A stretch of DNA of 64,000 bases, taken from positions 1 through 64,000 of the forward strand of contig CAYLUN010000004.1 of the NCBI GenBank assembly GCA_964386865.1. The letters are read 5' to 3'. Of this stretch, positions 53,030 to 61,142 are shown in pieces. The stretch is from CAYLUN01 sp964386865 (lineage in GTDB: Bacteria; Verrucomicrobiota; Kiritimatiellia; RFP12; UBA1067). Each line of letters opens with the position of its first letter. The stretch's first letter is position 1. The position numbers and the translations under genes are program-made. The notes beneath the pieces were generated by a model that saw only the letters and a program-made list of their open reading frames with translations, searched no databases and had not been told where the DNA came from.

Positions 53030-54619
53030 ATGAAGACGTCCGACCAGAGCTCCGACCGCACGATGCGCATCGGCATCGAGCCCTCTGAGGCCGGCCAGCA
53101 GGCGCCGCGCGCCGCGCCCCGCCCCGGCGGCCGCACGTGGCGCACCCAGCACGAGCAGCGCGACACGCCGTTCTACAAGCTGCTGGAGAGCGTCTACGAC
53201 GCCGTGCTCATCACCACGCGGGGCGGCAAGATCCTCGAGTGCAACGAGCGGGCGGCCGAGTTCTTCCTGCTGGAGCCGCGCGCGCTGGTCGGCGTGCCGA
53301 TCATCAGCCTGATCTCCGGAGCCTCCGAGGCGCTGCTGGACACGATCAACAAGAACCTGGAGAACCGCAAGTACACCTTGGTCGAGGCGCGCTGCAAGCG
53401 CTCGGACAGCACCTCTTTCGCGGCTGAAATCGCGGTCAACCAGGTCAACCTCGACGCCCAGGGCCAGCTCTGCTTTTTCGTGCGCGACATCACCGTGCGG
53501 CAGCAGGCGCAGAGCGCGCTGGAGGACGCGGTGGAGCGCCTGCAGGCGCACGACCGCGCCCGCATGGAGTTCGTCTCCAACGTCTCGCATGAGCTGCGCA
53601 CGCCGCTGACCTCGATGATCTACGCGGTCAACAACATGCTGCGCGGCGTGGTTGGCCCCATGCCCGACAAGGCCCTTCACTACCTGGAGCGGCTGCAGTC
53701 CGACAGCCAGCGCCTGCTGGCCACCGTGAACGACATTCTGGATCTGCGGCAGATCGAAAACAAGACGCTCGTGCTCACCAAGAAAGTCGTGCCGCTGGGC
53801 CCCGTGATCCGCGAGGGCGCGGAGACCCTGCAGGTTCAGGCCGACGCCAAGCGCATCGCGCTGGGCTTCGAGTTCTCCGAGCGCGAGCTGTTCTGCTGGT
53901 GCGACGTGCAGAAGATCGAGCGCGTCGTGCTCAACATCGTGGGCAACGCCGTCAAGTTCACGCCCGCCAACGGTTCGATCTTCGTGAAGCTTGAGCAGCA
54001 CCCCGACAAGCCGAAGCTGGCGCTTCTGTCGGTCTGCGACACGGGCTCGGGGATACCGCCGGAGATGCTGCCGAAGGTGTCGCAGCGCTACTTCCGGGTG
54101 GGCGACCACGTGAGCGGCTCGGGGCTCGGGCTCGCCATCTCGCGCGAGATCGTCGAGCTGCACGGCGGCTCCCTGGAGTTCGCCAGCCCCGTGCCGGGCG
54201 CGGACTGCGGCACCGCCGTCTACGTCGCGCTGCCGCTCGCGCCCAAGCCGCTGGTCGTCGCGCTTTCGCCGGACGCCGAGACTGCCGCGCTGCTGAAGGA
54301 GCGGATCGTCGCGAAGGGCTACGGGCTGCATTTCGCGGAGAGCGCCAAGGAGGCGCTGGAGGTCTGTTTCGCCAAGCGGCCCGCCGTGTTTGTGCTGGAC
54401 GGCCGCATCGCCGACATGGACGTGCGCGACGTGGTCCTGCAGCTGCGCGAGGAGAGCAAGACCAAGCGCCTGCCGGTGATCGTGCTGGGGCTGCGCAAGC
54501 TCGAGCGGGCCGAGGTCGAGCTCTACCGCCACTTCGACATCTTCTACTCGACGCTGCCGTGGCGCGAAGCCGAGTTCGCCCGGGCGCTCGCCATGGCGGC
54601 CCTGGGCAAGCTGCGGTAG
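53030..54619 (+). CDS. Hybrid-type sensor histidine kinase (PAS, HisKA, HATPase, receiver-like)
   Basis: The protein is 529 aa, cytoplasmic with no membrane helix. PAS domain about 45-155 (FYKLLESVYDAVLITTRGGKILECN). HisKA with phospho-acceptor H187 (VSNVSHELRTPLTSM). HATPase_c about 285-400 with N box RVVLNIVGNAVKFTP, G1 DTGSGIPPEM and G2 GSGLGLAISREI. C-terminal 405-529 is a receiver-like fold with one Asp in VFVLDGRI; the acidic pair near its start is not obvious (ALSPDAET), so it may be a pseudo-receiver. It is followed at 63 bp by a double-receiver protein, the likely partner. Confidence 0.9.
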   Translation: MKTSDQSSDRTMRIGIEPSEAGQQAPRAAPRPGGRTWRTQHEQRDTPFYKLLESVYDAVLITTRGGKILECNERAAEFFLLEPRALVGVPIISLISGASEALLDTINKNLENRKYTLVEARCKRSDSTSFAAEIAVNQVNLDAQGQLCFFVRDITVRQQAQSALEDAVERLQAHDRARMEFVSNVSHELRTPLTSMIYAVNNMLRGVVGPMPDKALHYLERLQSDSQRLLATVNDILDLRQIENKTLVLTKKVVPLGPVIREGAETLQVQADAKRIALGFEFSERELFCWCDVQKIERVVLNIVGNAVKFTPANGSIFVKLEQHPDKPKLALLSVCDTGSGIPPEMLPKVSQRYFRVGDHVSGSGLGLAISREIVELHGGSLEFASPVPGADCGTAVYVALPLAPKPLVVALSPDAETAALLKERIVAKGYGLHFAESAKEALEVCFAKRPAVFVLDGRIADMDVRDVVLQLREESKTKRLPVIVLGLRKLERAEVELYRHFDIFYSTLPWREAEFARALAMAALGKLR

Positions 54620-54682
54620 CCGGGGCGGCGCGGCATCGCCACTTGAAACGGTTTCGGAAACAGGATACACTGGAATTCAATT

Positions 54683-55462
54683 ATGGAAACGAACAAGCGC
54701 AAGGTGCTGTTGGTGGACGACGATCCGAGCCTGCTCGGAACGCTGAGCGACTTTCTGGGGTTCGAGGGATACGAGGTGCTGTGTGCGTCGAGCGGCGAGG
54801 ACGCCCTGATCAAGATGCGCCCGTTCCAGCCCGACCTGATCATTCTCGACATGGGCATGCCGGGCATGGGCGGCATGGGCTTTCTGGATCGCATCACGAA
54901 CCCCGACGGCAGCACGCTCGCCCCCGTGCTGGTGCTCACGGCGCGGGCCTCGATGGCCGAGTTCTTTGCAGACAAGCAGATCGCGGGCTTTATCTCGAAG
55001 CCGTGCGACCCCGCCGACCTGCTGATGGAGGTGGGCCGCATCCTCTTCATGACCGCCTCCGAGGGGTATCACAAGGCCGCGCCCAAGGCGTCGCGCCGGC
55101 TCGTGGTGGCCGACGGCGACCCCACGCTGCGCGTGAAGCTTCAGGTGGAGTTCACCAGCGCGGGGTTTGATGTCGCGGCGGTGGCTTCCGGCCCCGAGGC
55201 GCTCGAAGCCAGCGTCACGTTCAAGCCGGACGCCGTCGTCATGCGGCTGGAGCTGGACGGGATGAGCGCGGACGAGGTGGTGGCCATGCTGCGGCGCCTG
55301 CCGCACACGCGCGACACCAAGGCTGTCGTGTACGGCATGGATCTGCCGGAGGCGCACCTGGAGCACGTGGCCAACCTGAACATACCCCCGAACTGCATGC
55401 TCAAGGATCTCACGGTCAACACGATCATCGACCGCACCATGGCCGTTACCGGCGGCGCATGA
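54683..55462 (+). CDS. Response regulator with two receiver domains, second degenerate
   Basis: The protein is 259 aa. The first receiver (1-122) is complete: acidic D12-D14, phospho-site D56 (DLIILDMGMPGMGG), Thr in LVLTARA and Lys in ISKPCD. The second (about 135-255) starts LVVADGDP but has DAVVMRLELDG where the phospho-Asp should be (Arg), so it is a pseudo-receiver. There is no DNA-binding or enzymatic output domain, so it acts by protein contact or as a phosphate sink. It forms a pair with the adjacent kinase. Confidence 0.88.
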   Translation: METNKRKVLLVDDDPSLLGTLSDFLGFEGYEVLCASSGEDALIKMRPFQPDLIILDMGMPGMGGMGFLDRITNPDGSTLAPVLVLTARASMAEFFADKQIAGFISKPCDPADLLMEVGRILFMTASEGYHKAAPKASRRLVVADGDPTLRVKLQVEFTSAGFDVAAVASGPEALEASVTFKPDAVVMRLELDGMSADEVVAMLRRLPHTRDTKAVVYGMDLPEAHLEHVANLNIPPNCMLKDLTVNTIIDRTMAVTGGA

Positions 55463-55518
55463 GCCGGAGGTCAGAACTCAGAGGTCAGAGGTCAGGGGGC
55501 GGAGGTCGGAGATCGGCG
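55463..55518. repeat. Heptamer array between the double receiver gene and nrdR
   Basis: Eight 7-bp units beginning immediately after the stop codon: GCCGGAG, GTCAGAA, CTCAGAG, GTCAGAG, GTCAGGG, GGCGGAG, GTCGGAG, ATCGGCG. The unit resembles that of the array at 37902-37971. The remainder to the nrdR ATG is AT-richer with no ribosome site. Confidence 0.8.
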
Positions 55519-55564
55519 GGCCAACTGAAAGTCCCAGCTTCCTAACGATCAACGATTAACTTCT

Positions 55565-56014
55565 ATGAAGTGTCCCAAATGCGGTCATCTGGACGACAAG
55601 GTGCTGGACAGCCGGGCGGCGCGCGAGGGCGCATCGATCCGGCGGCGGCGGCAGTGCCTGGCCTGCGAGCACCGCTTCACGACCTATGAGGAGCTCGTTA
55701 AGGACGAGCTCCGGGTGGTCAAGCGCGACGGTCGTCGCGAGGAGTTTAGCCGGCTCAAGCTTGAGCGCGGGCTGCTGAGGGCCTGTGAGAAGCGCCCCAT
55801 CAGCGCCGACCAGATCCACAACTTGGTCGATCAGATCATCGAGGGCTTCGAGGGCGAGAGCGAGGTCACCTCCGAGCAGATCGGCCAGTCGGTCATGGCC
55901 CGGCTGCACCGCCTCGACGAGGTGGCCTACATCCGCTTCGCCTCGGTCTACCGCCGCTTCGCGGACGTCAACCAGTTTCTCAAGGCGGTCAAGGACGTGG
56001 TGGAGAAGAGCTGA
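55565..56014 (+). CDS. nrdR: Transcriptional repressor NrdR
   Basis: The protein is 149 aa, normal length. N-terminal zinc ribbon with cysteine pairs MKCPKCGH and CLACEHRF, DSR motif (KVLDSRAAREG), then ATP-cone (VVKRDGRREEFSRLKLERGL). It represses ribonucleotide reductase genes in response to ATP/dATP. No nrd gene is nearby. Confidence 0.97.
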   Translation: MKCPKCGHLDDKVLDSRAAREGASIRRRRQCLACEHRFTTYEELVKDELRVVKRDGRREEFSRLKLERGLLRACEKRPISADQIHNLVDQIIEGFEGESEVTSEQIGQSVMARLHRLDEVAYIRFASVYRRFADVNQFLKAVKDVVEKS

Positions 56015-56020
56015 GCCGCC

Positions 56021-56326
56021 ATGCACAAGCTCACCGTCTACATTCCCGAGTCGCATCTGGAGCCGGTCAAGGACGCGCTGTTTGCGGCCGGGGCCGGAAC
56101 GTACGCAGCCTATGACCGGTGCTGCTGGCAGGTGCTGGGGCAGGGGCAGTTCCGGCCGCTCGCGGGCAGCGATCCGTTCCTCGGCCACGTCGGCGCCGTC
56201 GAGCGCGTCTCGGAGTATCGCGTCGAAATGATCTGCGGTGACGACCGCGTCGCGGCCGTCACCGCTGCGCTGCGCGCCGCGCACCCCTACGAGGAGCCCG
56301 CCTTCGACTTCGTGCGCGTGGCTTAG
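56021..56326 (+). CDS. NIF3/YqfO-type (CutA-like fold) small domain protein
   Basis: The protein is 101 aa, 6 bp after nrdR. The pattern HKLTVYIPESHLEPVKDALFAAGAG, YDRCCWQ, GSDPFLG and the C-terminal HPYEEPAFDFVRV matches the YqfO domain found as an insert in NIF3-like dinuclear metal proteins and as free-standing proteins. Function is unknown; it may bind metal or nucleotide. No full NIF3 gene is seen near. Confidence 0.8.
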   Translation: MHKLTVYIPESHLEPVKDALFAAGAGTYAAYDRCCWQVLGQGQFRPLAGSDPFLGHVGAVERVSEYRVEMICGDDRVAAVTAALRAAHPYEEPAFDFVRVA

Positions 56327-56408
56327 GTGTCTTAAGGCCTGACAACGGCGATAAACATCAAGTTGTTCTTGCCACGAAGACGCGACGAACACGAAGAAGC
56401 GCAAAGCC
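56327..56408. other. Convergent spacer with CACGAAGA-type repeat
   Basis: The spacer has 82 bp between the YqfO-like gene and rnfG. It contains an imperfect short repeat built from CACGAAGA / ACGAACA units near 56372-56400. No rnfE and no clear terminator is present. Confidence 0.5.
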
Positions 56409-56966
56409 TTATTGTTCAGTGTACGAGAGCGAGGCGGCGGCCTTGTCGTACTTGGCGATGGCGTCGCGGATGCACTCCAGCACGGCGCGCGACGAGATGG
56501 TGGCCGCGGTGATCGCGTCCACGTCGCCGCCGTCCTTCTTCACCTTCCACGCGCCCTTGAGCGGCTTGCCCAGCAGCGGCTTCTTGAAGGCGTCGGACTC
56601 CATTTTTGTGCCGAGGCCCGGGGTTTCGTTCGCGACGAGCTTCTGGTAGTTCACCAGCCTGCCGTCCGCGCCGAGCCCGACCATGAGCACGACGTCGCCG
56701 CCGTAGCCGTTCTTGGAGCGGCCCTCGACGGCCACGGCCGCGAGCGAGCCGTCCTGCTTGGCCACAAAGAACGTGACGTCGCCGACGGTCTTCTTCTCCG
56801 GCGTCGCGACGCCCGCGGGCAGGACTTTGGCGGCGGCGCTGGCGGTGCGCAGCTCCAGGGCCTTGCTGATCGGGTCTTTGGTCACGCGGTACACCGCCGC
56901 GAGCAGCGCGGAGCTGGCCGCGCAGATGAGTGTCAGCACGAGGATGAGCTTGATGGTTTCTTTCAT
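56409..56966 (-). CDS. rnfG: Rnf complex subunit RnfG (FMN-binding)
   Basis: The protein is 185 aa. One N-terminal membrane helix (LILVLTLICAASSALLAAVY) and a periplasmic FMN-binding domain. The covalent FMN site is T156 in ITAATISS (S/T-x-A-T-x-S pattern). GGDVVLMVGLGADGRL and ETPGLGTKM are conserved RnfG features. Last gene of the rnf operon here; rnfE, its usual neighbour, is missing. Confidence 0.94.
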   Translation of the reverse strand: MKETIKLILVLTLICAASSALLAAVYRVTKDPISKALELRTASAAAKVLPAGVATPEKKTVGDVTFFVAKQDGSLAAVAVEGRSKNGYGGDVVLMVGLGADGRLVNYQKLVANETPGLGTKMESDAFKKPLLGKPLKGAWKVKKDGGDVDAITAATISSRAVLECIRDAIAKYDKAAASLSYTEQ

Positions 56967-56990
56967 GGGGCCGCAGGTTGAGGCGTTTCC

Positions 56991-57018
56991 GTAGGGGCGA
57001 AAAATGTTTCGCCCTTAC
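56991..57018. repeat. GTAGGGGCGAA hairpin between rnfD and rnfG
   Basis: GTAGGGGCGAA and TTTCGCCCTTAC are near-complementary arms with a 5-nt loop. It supplies the TAA stop of rnfD. A related hairpin is at 58061-58086. Confidence 0.8.
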
Positions 57019-58043
57019 CTTTTGGTTCCGAATACGCGGTGGCGGGTGGCGCGGTTGATGAGCGGGGTGAAGGCGTTCATGATGAGGATCGCGAAGCTGA
57101 CGCCCTCGGGGTACGCGCCGGTCTTGACCGTGCGGATGAGCATGGTGATGACGCCGCAGCCGACGCCGAAGACCAGCATGCCGCCCTTGGTGACGGGCGA
57201 GGTGGTCAGGTCCGTGGCCATGAAGAAGGCGCCGAGGATCAGGCCGCCGGAGAGGAGGTGGAAGAGCGGCGGGATGGAGGTTGCGGGGGAGGCGGCGTGC
57301 AGGATCGCGGCGTAGGCGAGGGCCGTGAGCAGATAAGCCGCGGGGATGTGCCAGGTGATGACCTTGCGATACAGCAGGTAGGCCGCGCCGAGCAGGAGGG
57401 CCAGCGCGGAGGTCTCGCCGATGCAGCCGTTCAGGTTGCCGACGAAGAAGTCGGCCAGCAGGTCGAGCTTGAAGAGCGGGAGGGCCGCGCCGGACTTGAG
57501 CGCCTCCTTGGCGAGGCCGAGCGGAGTGGCGGTGGTGGACGCGTCGACGGCGAGCTTCGCCGCGCAGGGCAGCACGCTCCACGTGGTCATCGCCCCGGTG
57601 AAGGAGATGAGCATGAAGGCGCGCCCCGCGAGCGCGGGGTTGAAGGGATTGTAGCCGATGCCGCCGTAGACCTGCTTGGCGATGGCGATGGCGAAGGCCG
57701 AGCCGGCCACCGCCATCCACGTGGGCAGCGCGGGAGGGAGGTTGAAGGCGAGCAGTACGCCGGTGACGGCGGCGCTGAGGTCGGAGAGCGTGCTGGCGCG
57801 GCGCATCGCCAGGCGGCAGAGCCACTCGGCGAGGAGGCAGGTGGCGACGCAGGCGGCGGTGAGGCGCAGCGCGTCGAGCCGGAAGAACCAGAGCGCGGCG
57901 AGCAGGGCGGGCGTGAGCGCGATCAGCACGTCGAGCATGATGCGCTCGACCGACGCGCCGGAGTGCGCGTGCGGCGACGAGCTGACGATGTAGAGGTCGG
58001 CGGGCGGGGAGGGTTTCATGTTCAAGAGGTTGGAGAGGTTCAC
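57015..58043 (-). CDS. rnfD: Rnf complex subunit RnfD
   Basis: The protein is 342 aa integral membrane protein with about nine to ten helices. The start SPHAHSGASVERIMLDVLIAL is the RnfD/NqrB N-terminal pattern. The covalent FMN Thr is likely T173 (STTATPLG). GCIGETSALALLLGAAYLL and GAFFMATDLTTSPVTKGGM are family blocks (in part). It lies 11 bp after the rnfC stop. RnfD couples electron flow to Na+ or H+ transfer. Confidence 0.95.
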   Translation of the reverse strand: MNLSNLLNMKPSPPADLYIVSSSPHAHSGASVERIMLDVLIALTPALLAALWFFRLDALRLTAACVATCLLAEWLCRLAMRRASTLSDLSAAVTGVLLAFNLPPALPTWMAVAGSAFAIAIAKQVYGGIGYNPFNPALAGRAFMLISFTGAMTTWSVLPCAAKLAVDASTTATPLGLAKEALKSGAALPLFKLDLLADFFVGNLNGCIGETSALALLLGAAYLLYRKVITWHIPAAYLLTALAYAAILHAASPATSIPPLFHLLSGGLILGAFFMATDLTTSPVTKGGMLVFGVGCGVITMLIRTVKTGAYPEGVSFAILIMNAFTPLINRATRHRVFGTKR

Positions 58044-58054
58044 GGTTCAACGGT

Positions 58055-59422
58055 TCATGCAGGGGCGAACGTTCTTTCGCCCTTACGGTTTGCGGCGGCG
58101 CGCTTCGCCATAACGGCGGCCTTGCCGCGGCGCATGTGGTGGACCAGGGGGCGGTGGGCGGGGCAGACGTAGGCGCAGGAGCCGCACTCGATACAGTCCA
58201 TCAGGGCGATCTGCTCGGCGCCCTCGATGTCGTCCGCCTCGACGCACTGGCTCAGCTCGGAGGGGATCAGGCGCATGGGGCAGGCGTCCACGCAGCGGCC
58301 GCAGGAGATGCAGGCCTGGGAGGTGTAGCCCGACACCCGGCCGGGCGAGAGCAGGAGCAGGCCGGAGGCGGTCTTGCCGGTCGGGACGGCGAGCGTGCCG
58401 ACCGCGAAGCCCATCATGGGGCCTCCGGAGATGACCTTGGCGGGCCTGCCCTTGAAGCCGCCGCAGGCGGCCACGAGGTCGGCGTAGGGCGTGCCGCACG
58501 GGGCGAGCAGGTTGGCGGGGCGCTGGACGGCGTCGCCGGTGACCGAGATGACGCGGCGCACGAGCGGGCGGCCGTTGAGGATCGCGTCCCAGACGGCGAA
58601 GGCGGTGCCGACGTTTTCGACCACGCAGCCGACGTCCATGGGCAGGCCGCCGCGGGGGACCTCGCGCCCGGTGACGGAGAAGATCTGCTGCTTCTCGGAG
58701 CCCTGCGGGTAGCTGGTGCGCAGGACGGCCACGGCGACGTCGCCGGCAACGCCTTGGAAGGCCTTCTCCAGCGCGGCGATGGCGTCGGGCTTGTTGTCTT
58801 CGACGGCGACGCGCAGGGCTTTGGCTCCGAGGATGCGGCGGATGATCTCCGCGCCTGTGCGGATCTGCTGCGCGTGCTCCACCATGAGGCGGTGGTCAGA
58901 GGTGAGATAGGGCTCGCACTCCGCGCCGTTGAGGATGACGGTGTCGATGGGCTTGTCGGCGGGAGGGGCGAGCTTGACGCGCGTGGGGAAGCCCGCGCCG
59001 CCCATGCCGACCACGCCGGCGTCGCCGATCTGGGCGAGGAGCGCCTTCCTGTCGGCAGCCGGCCAGTCCGCGAACCGGGGCAGCAGATCCCACTCGGCGG
59101 AGGGGTCGGTCTCGATAACGACAGCGGCGCAGGGGCGGCCGGAGGCGGTGAGCGTGTCCTCGATCGCCGCGACCCTGCCTCCCGCTGGCGCGTGAACGGG
59201 CGCGGAGATGAAGCCGTTCGCCTCGCCGATGAGCTGGCCGGCCTTGACGGTGTCGCCGGCCTTGACCGCCGGCTTGGCTGGCGCGCCGAGGTGCTGCGCG
59301 AGCGGCACGGTCAGGCGCGCGGGCACCGGCAGCTCGCGGATGGCCGATCCGGAGGACAGCTCCTTGTAGTACGAGGGGTGGATGCCGCCGCGGAACGTGA
59401 AGGGTGATGGGGTGGTGTTCAT
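58055..59422 (-). CDS. rnfC: Rnf complex subunit RnfC
   Basis: The protein is 455 aa. The N-terminal barrel-sandwich domain (VKAGDTVKAGQLIGE), NADH/FMN domain with GVVGMGGAGFPTRVKL and NGAECEPYLTSDHRLM. Two 4Fe-4S clusters lie near the C-terminus: CISCGRCVDACP and CIECGSCAYVCP. It lacks the long Ala/Lys repeat tail of gammaproteobacterial RnfC. The last ten codons (KGERTFAPA stop) are encoded by the GTAAGGGCGAA-type hairpin repeat. Confidence 0.96.
   Translation of the reverse strand: MNTTPSPFTFRGGIHPSYYKELSSGSAIRELPVPARLTVPLAQHLGAPAKPAVKAGDTVKAGQLIGEANGFISAPVHAPAGGRVAAIEDTLTASGRPCAAVVIETDPSAEWDLLPRFADWPAADRKALLAQIGDAGVVGMGGAGFPTRVKLAPPADKPIDTVILNGAECEPYLTSDHRLMVEHAQQIRTGAEIIRRILGAKALRVAVEDNKPDAIAALEKAFQGVAGDVAVAVLRTSYPQGSEKQQIFSVTGREVPRGGLPMDVGCVVENVGTAFAVWDAILNGRPLVRRVISVTGDAVQRPANLLAPCGTPYADLVAACGGFKGRPAKVISGGPMMGFAVGTLAVPTGKTASGLLLLSPGRVSGYTSQACISCGRCVDACPMRLIPSELSQCVEADDIEGAEQIALMDCIECGSCAYVCPAHRPLVHHMRRGKAAVMAKRAAANRKGERTFAPA
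58061..58086. repeat. GTAAGGGCGAA hairpin forming the end of rnfC
   Basis: AGGGGCGAA and TTTCGCCCTTAC arms with a 5-nt loop, inside the last codons of rnfC. A half copy (TTCGCCCTTAC) ends the deacetylase gene at 4469-4479. Confidence 0.75.
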
Positions 59423-59473
59423 GAGAGGCTGTTAGTCGTTTAGGCTGTTAGACCGGCGGCGCTGAAAACCTGC

Positions 59474-60259
59474 TCAGGCTTTGCGGATGCAGTGGGCGGG
59501 GCATGCGGCGAGGGCCTCCTCTCCGGCCAGGGGCTTGGCATAATCGACGACCGCGAGGAAACCGTCCATCGCGATCGCGCCGCCGGCGACTTGGGTGCAC
59601 AGGCGGCAGCCGATACAGCCGGTGCCGCAGACCTTCTTGACGGCCGGGCCTTTGTCCTTGGAATGGCACAGCACGTGGATTTCGGCGGCGGCGGGGATGA
59701 GCGTGATGAGCGAGCGCGGGCAGGCGGCGACACATTTTCCGCAGGCGACGCAGCGGGTTTTGGCGACCTTCGCGAGCCCCTGCGAGATCGTGATGGCGCT
59801 GACGGGGCAGACGCGGGCGCAGGTGCCATAGCCGAGGCAGCCGTAGGTGCACCCTTTGTCGCCGCCCGCCGTGGCTTGCGCCGCCGCGCAGTCGGTGATG
59901 CCGTTGTAGGCGAAGCGCCGGACGGCCTCGGTGTCGTCGCCGCAGCAGAGCACGAGTGCGGTGCGCTTTTCGGGCGCGCCGGCGGCCTTTCCGAGGAAGG
60001 CGGCGATGGCGTCGGCGCAGGCCGCGCCGCCGGGCGCGCAGAGGGCGCCGCTGGCGCCGCCCTGCACGACGGCGCGCGCGTAGTCGGCGCAGCCCGCGAA
60101 GCCGCAGCCGCCGCAGTTCGCGCCGGGCAGGAGTCCGGTCACGTGCGCGACGCGCGGGTCCTCGGGGATGCTGAGGTATTTGTCGGCGACGGCCAGCGCC
60201 GCTGCGCTGACGAGGCCGACGCCGCCGATGCAGAGGGTTGAGGTGGTGATGGGGTCCAT
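59474..60259 (-). CDS. rnfB: Rnf complex subunit RnfB
   Basis: The protein is 261 aa. One N-terminal membrane helix, then a cluster motif C49, C52, C57, C74 (CGGCGFAGC) and two ferredoxin-type clusters (GCTYGCLGYGTCARVCP and CVACGKCVAACP). A further Cys group near the C-terminus is KVCGTGCIGCRLC. It receives electrons from ferredoxin. Its spacers on both sides contain AGGCTGTTAG-type 7-8 bp repeats. Confidence 0.96.
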   Translation of the reverse strand: MDPITTSTLCIGGVGLVSAAALAVADKYLSIPEDPRVAHVTGLLPGANCGGCGFAGCADYARAVVQGGASGALCAPGGAACADAIAAFLGKAAGAPEKRTALVLCCGDDTEAVRRFAYNGITDCAAAQATAGGDKGCTYGCLGYGTCARVCPVSAITISQGLAKVAKTRCVACGKCVAACPRSLITLIPAAAEIHVLCHSKDKGPAVKKVCGTGCIGCRLCTQVAGGAIAMDGFLAVVDYAKPLAGEEALAACPAHCIRKA

Positions 60260-60309
60260 GGGAGGTTTATAGGCTGTAGGCTGTTAGACTGTGAGGTAAG
60301 AACAGATGC

Positions 60310-60888
60310 CTACTTGACGAGTCCGCTGAAGCCCATGAAGGCGAGGCTCAGCAGGCCGGCGGTGACGAGCGAGATGGCCACGCCCCTGAAGCAGCGCGGC
60401 GGGTCGGCCCGCTCGATCCGCTCTCGGAGCCCGGTGAAGATCAGCAAGGCGAAGGCGAAGCCGACGGCGGCGGCGGTGCCGAAGAGGACCGACTTGATGA
60501 ACCCGTAGCCCTCCTTCATGTTCAGCACGGCCACGCCGAGCACGGCGCAGTTGGTGGTGATGAGCGGCAGGTAGATGCCAAGCGCGGCGTGCAGCGGCGG
60601 GGCGAAGCGCTTCATCACGATGTCGATGAGCTGCACGAGCGCGGCAATGACGAGGATGAACGCCAGCGTCTGGAGGAACCGCTCGAGGCCCAGCGGCTCC
60701 AGAAGATACTTCTGCACGCACCACGTGGCGGCCGAGGCGATGGCGATGACAAAGATCACGGCGCCGGACATGCCGAGCGCCGTAGAGATTCTCCGCGAGA
60801 CGCCCAGAAAGGGGCAGATTCCGAGAAAGCGGCTGAGCACGAAGTTGTTGACGAGGATGGCGCTGACGATGAGGAGCAGGTATTCCAT
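60310..60888 (-). CDS. rnfA: Rnf complex subunit RnfA
   Basis: The protein is 192 aa with six membrane helices. LVNNFVLSRFLGICPFLGVS carries the conserved Cys of the half-membrane 2Fe-2S site, and ITTNCAVLGVAVLN the second (both are RnfA/NqrE signatures). It is the first gene of rnfABCDG. In other organisms it pairs with the homologous RnfE, which is absent here. Confidence 0.96.
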   Translation of the reverse strand: MEYLLLIVSAILVNNFVLSRFLGICPFLGVSRRISTALGMSGAVIFVIAIASAATWCVQKYLLEPLGLERFLQTLAFILVIAALVQLIDIVMKRFAPPLHAALGIYLPLITTNCAVLGVAVLNMKEGYGFIKSVLFGTAAAVGFAFALLIFTGLRERIERADPPRCFRGVAISLVTAGLLSLAFMGFSGLVK

Positions 60889-60930
60889 GGCTGGGCCGTA
60901 GGCGTAAGGGGACTTGTAAAATACAGCAAA

Positions 60931-60959
60931 ATAATACTACAGGGCGTCGGTCGCTTCAA
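60931..60959 (-). promoter_or_regulatory. Promoter of the rnf operon
   Basis: On the minus strand TTGAAG (60959-60954), 17 bp, TATTAT (60936-60931), about 43 bp before the rnfA ATG. Confidence 0.7.
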
Positions 60960-61142
60960 GGTCTGCCGGGGCTTTTTCGCCCAGGGCGCGCGGGGCTCTC
61001 AGGCGGCCTGTTCGGGGGGCGCTTTTCCATTGCGGCGCGTGCTGAAAATCTGTAAACTGTCGCGCCAACTTTCGCAGCCCTCATGCCCGGAGCATGCGGC
61101 CGGCCGCAAAAGCCCTCAAACGACAAGCACGGAGACGTCCAC

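Noticed and set aside
56409..60888. Na+-NQR operon
   Set aside because: RnfB and RnfC iron-sulfur proteins are present, and NqrA and NqrF are absent, so this is Rnf.
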